Assembly (NCBI RefSeq): GCF_005843885.1
Contig: NZ_CP040443.1
Span: 1,426,001 to 1,490,000 of the forward strand
Reading direction: 5' to 3'
DNA length: 64,000 bases
From: Escherichia sp. E4742
GTDB taxonomy: Bacteria > Pseudomonadota > Gammaproteobacteria > Enterobacterales > Enterobacteriaceae
Of this stretch, positions 58,773-64,000 are shown piece after piece. Both the position numbers and the translations under genes were made by a program. The notes below the pieces were generated by a model. It was not told the origin of the DNA. It did no database searches and worked only from the letters and a program-made list of their open reading frames with translations. Within the stretch, counting starts at the first letter, position 1; the number at the start of each line of letters is the position of its first letter.

Positions 58773-58965
58773 GATGTTCTTGTTATTCCTTGAATAATCG
58801 GTGTGCCGTTGTTCACGGTTGACGAAAAAAAGGCCGTTCTACACTACGCGATATGCAGTCGGGATTCCACTTCTGTGGAATTAACGGTTATAGTGGCATA
58901 ATCAGCCGCAGGCATGGAGCCTGAAGCCAACACCCTACGGAAACAAAAGACAACGGGAGATGTTC

Positions 58966-59364
58966 ATGACCTGGGAATATGCGCTAATTGGGTTAGTCGT
59001 CGGCATCATTATTGGTGCTGTGGCCATGCGTTTTGGTAATCGTAAACTACGCCAGCAACAGGCGTTGCAGTACGAACTGGAAAAAAATAAAGCTGAACTG
59101 GACGAGTATCGCGAAGAGTTGGTTAACCACTTTGCCCGCAGCGCGGAATTACTGGATACCATGGCGCATGACTATCGCCAGTTGTATCAACACATGGCGA
59201 AAAGCTCCAGCAGCCTGCTGCCGGAACTGTCCGCAGAAGCAAACCCGTTCCGTAATCGTCTGGCTGAGTCTGAAGCCAGCAACGATCAGGCACCGGTGCA
59301 GATGCCGCGTGACTATTCTGAAGGCGCATCTGGCCTGCTGCGCACTGGCGCAAAGCGCGACTAA
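58966..59364 (+). CDS. zapG: Cell division/envelope protein ZapG (YhcB)
   Basis: A 132-residue protein with one N-terminal membrane helix (MTWEYALIGLVVGIIIGAVA) and a cytoplasmic coiled coil (about 30-80; DUF1043). It interacts with divisome and cell-shape proteins and affects LPS and phospholipid balance. MTWEYAL is the family start; an in-frame ATG two codons earlier is possible. CGGGAG lies upstream. Confidence 0.94.
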   Translation: MTWEYALIGLVVGIIIGAVAMRFGNRKLRQQQALQYELEKNKAELDEYREELVNHFARSAELLDTMAHDYRQLYQHMAKSSSSLLPELSAEANPFRNRLAESEASNDQAPVQMPRDYSEGASGLLRTGAKRD

Positions 59365-59518
59365 TTTATTTTGCGGGCGCAGCCATTGCGCCCTCCTCTT
59401 CTCTCCCTCCCCGACTATCATTTAATCTGGTGTCTCATTGTTAGCCGTCTGAAAATTCAATAACATCAAACTGTTTTGAATCTCTTTTTCTTATCATTCA
59501 GGTACGAGAGCAGGAATA

Positions 59519-60886
59519 ATGAAAAAACAAACCCAGCTGTTGAGTGCATTAGCGTTAAGTGTCGGGTTAACTCTCTCGGCGCCGTTTCAGGCTGTCGCGT
59601 CGATTCCCGGCCAGGTTGCCGGTCAGGCGCCATTGCCCAGCCTGGCCCCGATGCTGGAAAAAGTGCTTCCCGCGGTGGTAAGCGTGCGAGTTGAAGGGAC
59701 TGCCAGCCAGGAACAGAAAATCCCGGAAGAATTCAAAAAATTTTTTGGCGATGATTTACCGGATCAACCTGCGCAACCCTTTGAAGGTTTAGGCTCCGGT
59801 GTCATCATCAATGCCAATAAAGGTTATGTGCTGACCAACAATCACGTCATCAATCAGGCACAGAAAATCAGTATTCAGCTCAATGACGGACGCGAGTTTG
59901 ATGCGAAGTTGATTGGCAGCGACGACCAGAGCGATATCGCCCTGCTACAAATTCAGAATCCGAGCAAATTAACGCAAATCGCCATTGCCGACTCCGACAA
60001 ACTGCGCGTCGGTGATTTTGCCGTCGCGGTCGGTAACCCGTTTGGCCTTGGGCAAACCGCGACTTCAGGCATTGTTTCCGCATTAGGTCGCAGCGGGTTA
60101 AATCTCGAAGGTCTGGAAAACTTTATCCAGACCGATGCTTCCATTAACCGGGGTAACTCCGGCGGTGCGCTGTTAAACCTTAACGGCGAGTTGATTGGTA
60201 TTAACACCGCAATTCTTGCCCCTGGCGGCGGTAGCGTCGGGATTGGCTTTGCTATCCCCAGCAATATGGCGCGTACCCTGGCGCAGCAACTTATCGACTT
60301 TGGTGAAATTAAACGCGGTCTGTTAGGCATTAAAGGTACCGAAATGAGTGCCGATATCGCCAAAGCATTTAATTTAGATGTTCAGCGCGGCGCCTTTGTC
60401 AGCGAAGTGCTGCCAGGTTCTGGCTCGGCAAAAGCGGGCGTGAAAGCAGGCGATATTATTACCAGTCTCAACGGTAAACCGCTCAATAGCTTCGCCGAGT
60501 TGCGTTCCCGTATTGCCACTACCGAACCGGGCACTACAGTGAAGCTCGGCCTGCTGCGTAATGGCAAGCCGTTGGAAGTAGAAGTGACGCTCGATACCAG
60601 CACCTCATCGTCAGCCAGTGCCGAGATGATCACACCTGCGCTGGAAGGCGCGACGTTGAGTGACAGTCAGCTAAAAGATGGCGGAAAAGGCATTAAGATC
60701 GACGAAGTTGTCAAAGACAGCCCCGCCGCTCAGGCAGGTTTACAGAAAGATGATGTAATTATTGGCGTGAACCGCAATCGGGTGAACTCGATTGCTGAGA
60801 TGCGCAAAGTACTGGCAACCAAACCGGCTATTATTGCCCTGCAAATCATGCGCGGTAATGAGAGCATTTACCTGCTAATGCGTTAA
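59519..60886 (+). CDS. degQ: Periplasmic serine endoprotease DegQ
   Basis: DegQ degrades and refolds misfolded periplasmic proteins. The 455-residue precursor has a signal peptide of 27 residues (cleaved after FQAVA), a trypsin-like domain with His in LTNNHVIN, Asp in DQSDIALLQI and Ser in NRGNSGGALL, then two PDZ domains (about 260-350 and 365-450). It is followed by degS after 89 bases. Confidence 0.97.
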   Translation: MKKQTQLLSALALSVGLTLSAPFQAVASIPGQVAGQAPLPSLAPMLEKVLPAVVSVRVEGTASQEQKIPEEFKKFFGDDLPDQPAQPFEGLGSGVIINANKGYVLTNNHVINQAQKISIQLNDGREFDAKLIGSDDQSDIALLQIQNPSKLTQIAIADSDKLRVGDFAVAVGNPFGLGQTATSGIVSALGRSGLNLEGLENFIQTDASINRGNSGGALLNLNGELIGINTAILAPGGGSVGIGFAIPSNMARTLAQQLIDFGEIKRGLLGIKGTEMSADIAKAFNLDVQRGAFVSEVLPGSGSAKAGVKAGDIITSLNGKPLNSFAELRSRIATTEPGTTVKLGLLRNGKPLEVEVTLDTSTSSSASAEMITPALEGATLSDSQLKDGGKGIKIDEVVKDSPAAQAGLQKDDVIIGVNRNRVNSIAEMRKVLATKPAIIALQIMRGNESIYLLMR

Positions 60887-60894
60887 TGTCATAA

Positions 60895-60926
60895 ACCGGG
60901 CATCAGGCTGACGTGTGATGTCCGGT
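60895..60926. repeat. Hairpin between degQ and degS
   Basis: ACCGGGCATCA and TGATGTCCGGT pair over 11 bases (one G-T) around GGCTGACGTG. It resembles a shortened REP unit and lies 8 bases after degQ; it may partly separate expression of the two proteases. Confidence 0.65.
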
Positions 60927-60975
60927 TAACTCGTGATATGCTGCTGCCGTTCCCTTTTTTAATGACGCCTCCATC

Positions 60976-62043
60976 ATGTTTGTGAAGCTCTTACGATCCG
61001 TTGCGATTGGATTAATTGTCGGTGCGATTTTGCTGGTTGCCATGCCTTCGCTGCGCAGCATTAACCCGCTTTCCACACCGCAATTCGACAGTGCCGACGA
61101 GACGCCTGCCAGTTATAATCTGGCGGTCCGCCGCGCCGCGCCAGCTGTGGTAAATGTCTATAACCGTGGTTTGAACACATCCTCACACAACCAGCTTGAG
61201 ATCCGTACGCTAGGGTCAGGTGTGATCATGGATCAACGTGGTTATATCATTACCAATAAACATGTAATCAACGACGCCGATCAGATCATCGTCGCCTTAC
61301 AGGATGGTCGTGTTTTTGAAGCGTTGCTGGTTGGCTCTGATTCACTGACCGATCTGGCGGTGCTCAAAATTAATGCCACTGGCGGTTTACCCACCATTCC
61401 AATCAATTCTCGTCGCATACCGCACATTGGCGATGTAGTGCTGGCGATCGGTAACCCGTACAACCTCGGGCAAACCATTACCCAGGGGATTATCAGCGCC
61501 ACAGGTCGCATCGGCCTGAACCCGACCGGGCGGCAAAACTTTCTGCAAACCGATGCATCCATTAACCACGGCAACTCCGGCGGTGCACTGGTGAACTCGC
61601 TGGGCGAACTGATGGGCATCAACACACTGTCGTTTGATAAGAGTAACGATGGCGAAACTCCAGAAGGCATCGGTTTTGCCATTCCCTTCCAGTTGGCAAC
61701 CAAAATTATGGATAAGCTAATCCGCGATGGGCGTGTTATTCGTGGCTATATCGGTATTGGCGGCCGCGAAATCGCACCATTACACGCGCAAGGTGGTGGT
61801 ATCGATCAACTGCAAGGGATCGTGGTTAATGAAGTGTCACCTGATGGCCCAGCGGCTAATGCCGGTATCCAGGTCAACGATCTGATTATCTCGGTGGACA
61901 ACAAACCTGCAATCTCCGCTCTGGAGACAATGGATCAAGTGGCAGAAATTCGACCAGGTTCGGTGATTCCGGTGGTGGTGATGCGTGACGATAAAAAACT
62001 GACATTGCAGGTCACTATTCAGGAATATCCGGCGACCAATTAA
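60976..62043 (+). CDS. degS: Site-1 protease DegS, sigma-E stress sensor
   Basis: DegS detects unfolded outer-membrane porins and cuts anti-sigma factor RseA. The 355 residues have an N-terminal membrane anchor (about 7-26), a trypsin-like domain with His in ITNKHVIND (near 96), Asp in SLTDLAVLKI (near 126) and Ser in NHGNSGGAL (near 201), and one PDZ domain (about 255-350) that binds porin C-termini. Confidence 0.98.
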   Translation: MFVKLLRSVAIGLIVGAILLVAMPSLRSINPLSTPQFDSADETPASYNLAVRRAAPAVVNVYNRGLNTSSHNQLEIRTLGSGVIMDQRGYIITNKHVINDADQIIVALQDGRVFEALLVGSDSLTDLAVLKINATGGLPTIPINSRRIPHIGDVVLAIGNPYNLGQTITQGIISATGRIGLNPTGRQNFLQTDASINHGNSGGALVNSLGELMGINTLSFDKSNDGETPEGIGFAIPFQLATKIMDKLIRDGRVIRGYIGIGGREIAPLHAQGGGIDQLQGIVVNEVSPDGPAANAGIQVNDLIISVDNKPAISALETMDQVAEIRPGSVIPVVVMRDDKKLTLQVTIQEYPATN

Positions 62044-62060
62044 GTCGTGCGCTCAAAACA

Positions 62061-62088
62061 AAAAACCGGAGACGTTGCTCCGGTTTTT
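62061..62088. terminator. Bidirectional terminator between degS and mdh
   Basis: AAAAACCGGAG and CTCCGGTTTTT arms around ACGTTG stand between the two convergent stop codons. Confidence 0.93.
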
Positions 62089-62105
62089 TATTATCCGCTA
62101 ATCAA

Positions 62106-63044
62106 TTACTTATTAACGAACTCTTCGCCCAGGGCGATATCTTTCTTCAGCGTATCCAGCATTCCTTCCAGCGCGTTCTGTTCAAATGCGCTCAGAGTAC
62201 CGATGGATTTACGCTCTTCTACGCCATTTTTACCCAGCAGAAGCGGTTGAGAGAAGAAACGAGCATACTGGCCGTCACCTTCAACGTAGGCACATTCAAC
62301 GACACCTTTTTCGCCTTGCAGCGCACGAACCAGAGACAGGCCGAAGCGTGCAGCTGCCTGGCCCATGGACAGGGTTGCAGACCCGCCACCGGCTTTCGCT
62401 TCAACCACTTCCGTACCCGCGTTCTGGATACGTTTGGTCAGATCAGCAACTTCCTGCTCGGTAAAGCTTACGCCAGGAACTTGAGACAGCAGCGGCAGAA
62501 TGGTAACGCCAGAGTGACCGCCAATAACCGGAACTTCAACTTCGCCCGGCTGTTTGCCTTTCAGTTCAGCGACAAACGTATTAGAACGAATGATATCCAG
62601 CGTGGTGACGCCAAACAGTTTGTTCTTGTCATACACACCCGCTTTCTTCAGCACTTCCGCAGCGATAGCTACCGTGGTGTTTACCGGGTTTGTAATGATA
62701 CCGATGCACGCTTTCGGGCAGGTTGTCGCAATTTGCTGTACCAGATTCTTCACGATACCGGCGTTAACGTTAAACAGGTCGGAACGATCCATCCCTGGTT
62801 TACGCGCTACACCTGCGGAGATTAGAACCACATCAGCGCCTTCCAGCGCAGGGGTCGCATCTTCACCAGAAAAACCTTTGATTTTCACAGCAGTAGGGAT
62901 ATGGCTCAGGTCGACGGCCACACCGGGAGTGACTGGAGCGATATCATACAGGGAGAGTTCTGAACCTGAAGGCAGTTGGGTTTTTAACAGTAATGCAAGC
63001 GCCTGGCCAATACCGCCAGCAGCGCCGAGGACTGCGACTTTCAT
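62106..63044 (-). CDS. mdh: Malate dehydrogenase
   Basis: Mdh oxidises malate to oxaloacetate with NAD+ in the TCA cycle. The 312 residues have the nucleotide loop GAAGGIGQALA (7-17), substrate Arg residues in GVARKPGMDRSDL, and catalytic His in VIGGHSGVTILP (near 177). MKVAVLG is the start, with TAAGGAG 6-12 bases upstream. It is divergent from argR. Confidence 0.98.
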   Translation of the reverse strand: MKVAVLGAAGGIGQALALLLKTQLPSGSELSLYDIAPVTPGVAVDLSHIPTAVKIKGFSGEDATPALEGADVVLISAGVARKPGMDRSDLFNVNAGIVKNLVQQIATTCPKACIGIITNPVNTTVAIAAEVLKKAGVYDKNKLFGVTTLDIIRSNTFVAELKGKQPGEVEVPVIGGHSGVTILPLLSQVPGVSFTEQEVADLTKRIQNAGTEVVEAKAGGGSATLSMGQAAARFGLSLVRALQGEKGVVECAYVEGDGQYARFFSQPLLLGKNGVEERKSIGTLSAFEQNALEGMLDTLKKDIALGEEFVNK

Positions 63045-63416
63045 CCTAAACTCCTTATTATATTGATAAACTAAGATATGTTGCTCCGCTGCCGCGACCT
63101 TAATCCACAAATTAACAGTTTACAATGACCACTTCTCAAGAATGTGTAGTCACGCAAATTTGGCGTTTATGCATTTAATTGACGTAATCAGGAACCTAAC
63201 TTACGTAATTAACAGCCGCTTATGCATCAGAGCAACATTCCAACAGGTGGTGACAATATACCCTACCGTTCAGCCAAAACAACATCAATTTGATAACAAT
63301 TAATTTACTTTTAAGCGGAATTTGCGCGCCGTGACGCAGGCATGTTTCTCAATCACGAAATTTGATAAAATCCCGCTCTTTCATAACATTATTTCAGCCT
63401 TCTCCAGGGCAGACTG
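63045..63416. promoter_or_regulatory. mdh-argR divergent intergenic region
   Basis: Some 370 AT-rich bases with the mdh promoter region on the left and argR on the right. K-12 mdh is controlled by ArcA and CRP; I see no decisive motif. TTTGATAAAATCC (63361-63373) contains a -10-like GATAAA on the plus strand. There is no gene. Confidence 0.5.
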
Positions 63417-63454
63417 TTTGCATAAAAATTCATCTGTATGCACAATAATGTTGT
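63417..63454. promoter_or_regulatory. ArgR boxes before argR
   Basis: A good box (63417-63434, TGCATAAAAATTCA, the same 14 bases as the argG proximal box) is followed by a weaker one (63437-63454, TGCACAATAATGTT). They lie 25-62 bases before the argR start and allow autoregulation. The spacing is two bases rather than the three at argG. Confidence 0.75.
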
Positions 63455-63475
63455 ATCAACCACCATATCGGGTGA

Positions 63476-63949
<474 letters not shown>

Positions 63950-63955
63950 TCTCTG

Positions 63956-63978
63956 CCCCGTCGCTTCTGGCGGCGGGG
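63956..63978 (+). terminator. Hairpin after argR
   Basis: CCCCGTCGC and GCGGCGGGG arms around TTCTG are followed by AAAATATTGC. It lacks a strong T tract, so it is a possible rather than firm terminator. Confidence 0.6.
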
Positions 63979-64000
63979 AAAATATTGCATTCTCCATTCA

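Overview
The window is chromosomal DNA of Escherichia coli (or Shigella, which is the same species). Nearly every protein matches, in length and residue by residue as far as I remember, the K-12 genes running from infB to argR. It is not K-12 itself. The initiator tRNA gene metY carries the G46 base; opgE (yhbX) is missing between argG and leuU; gltF-yhcA-yhcD-yhcE-yhcF are missing between gltD and yhcG; yhcG is frameshifted; and an extra DUF695/RraB-like gene lies between sspA and rpsI.

Layout, left to right. 1-5074: BIME repeat, then the leftward operon metY-rimP-nusA-infB (initiator tRNA, ribosome maturation, transcription and translation factors). 5075-6808: divergent control region with ArgR boxes, then argG. 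7052-13064: leftward leuU-secG and glmM-folP-ftsH-rlmE, then rightward yhbY. 13220-18431: greA with its attenuator leader, rightward dacB, then leftward rplU-rpmA-yhbE-obgE. 18689-20165: ispB and sfsB. 20213-25043: leftward mlaFEDCB-ibaG-murA (phospholipid transport and first step of peptidoglycan synthesis). 25253-33216: rightward yrbG-kdsD-kdsC-lptCAB-rpoN-hpf-ptsN-rapZ-npr (Kdo and LPS transport, sigma-54, nitrogen PTS). 33439-39037: yrbL with a PhoP box, mtgA, elbB, the sRNA ArcZ, arcB, yhcC. 39713-46901: gltBD and broken yhcG. 46961-52436: leftward nanR and nanATEK-nanQ (sialic acid use). 52817-57425: dcuD, sspAB, the extra gene, and rplM-rpsI. 57645-63949: zapE, zapG, degQ, degS, mdh and argR.

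Functionally most of this is core housekeeping: translation machinery, envelope building (MurA, GlmM, PBP4, MtgA, Mla, Lpt), envelope quality control (FtsH, DegQ, DegS) and nitrogen/arginine control. ArgR, encoded at the right end, has recognisable boxes in front of argG and metY at the left end and in front of its own gene. There are no prophages, insertion sequences, CRISPR arrays or rRNA genes.

The features most worth a second look are three near-identical palindromes in and just after the yhcG nuclease pseudogene (two are translated in frame as repeated QTLS peptides), the DUF695-RraB gene, and the base-46 allele of metY. I saw nothing I can confidently call a wholly new system.
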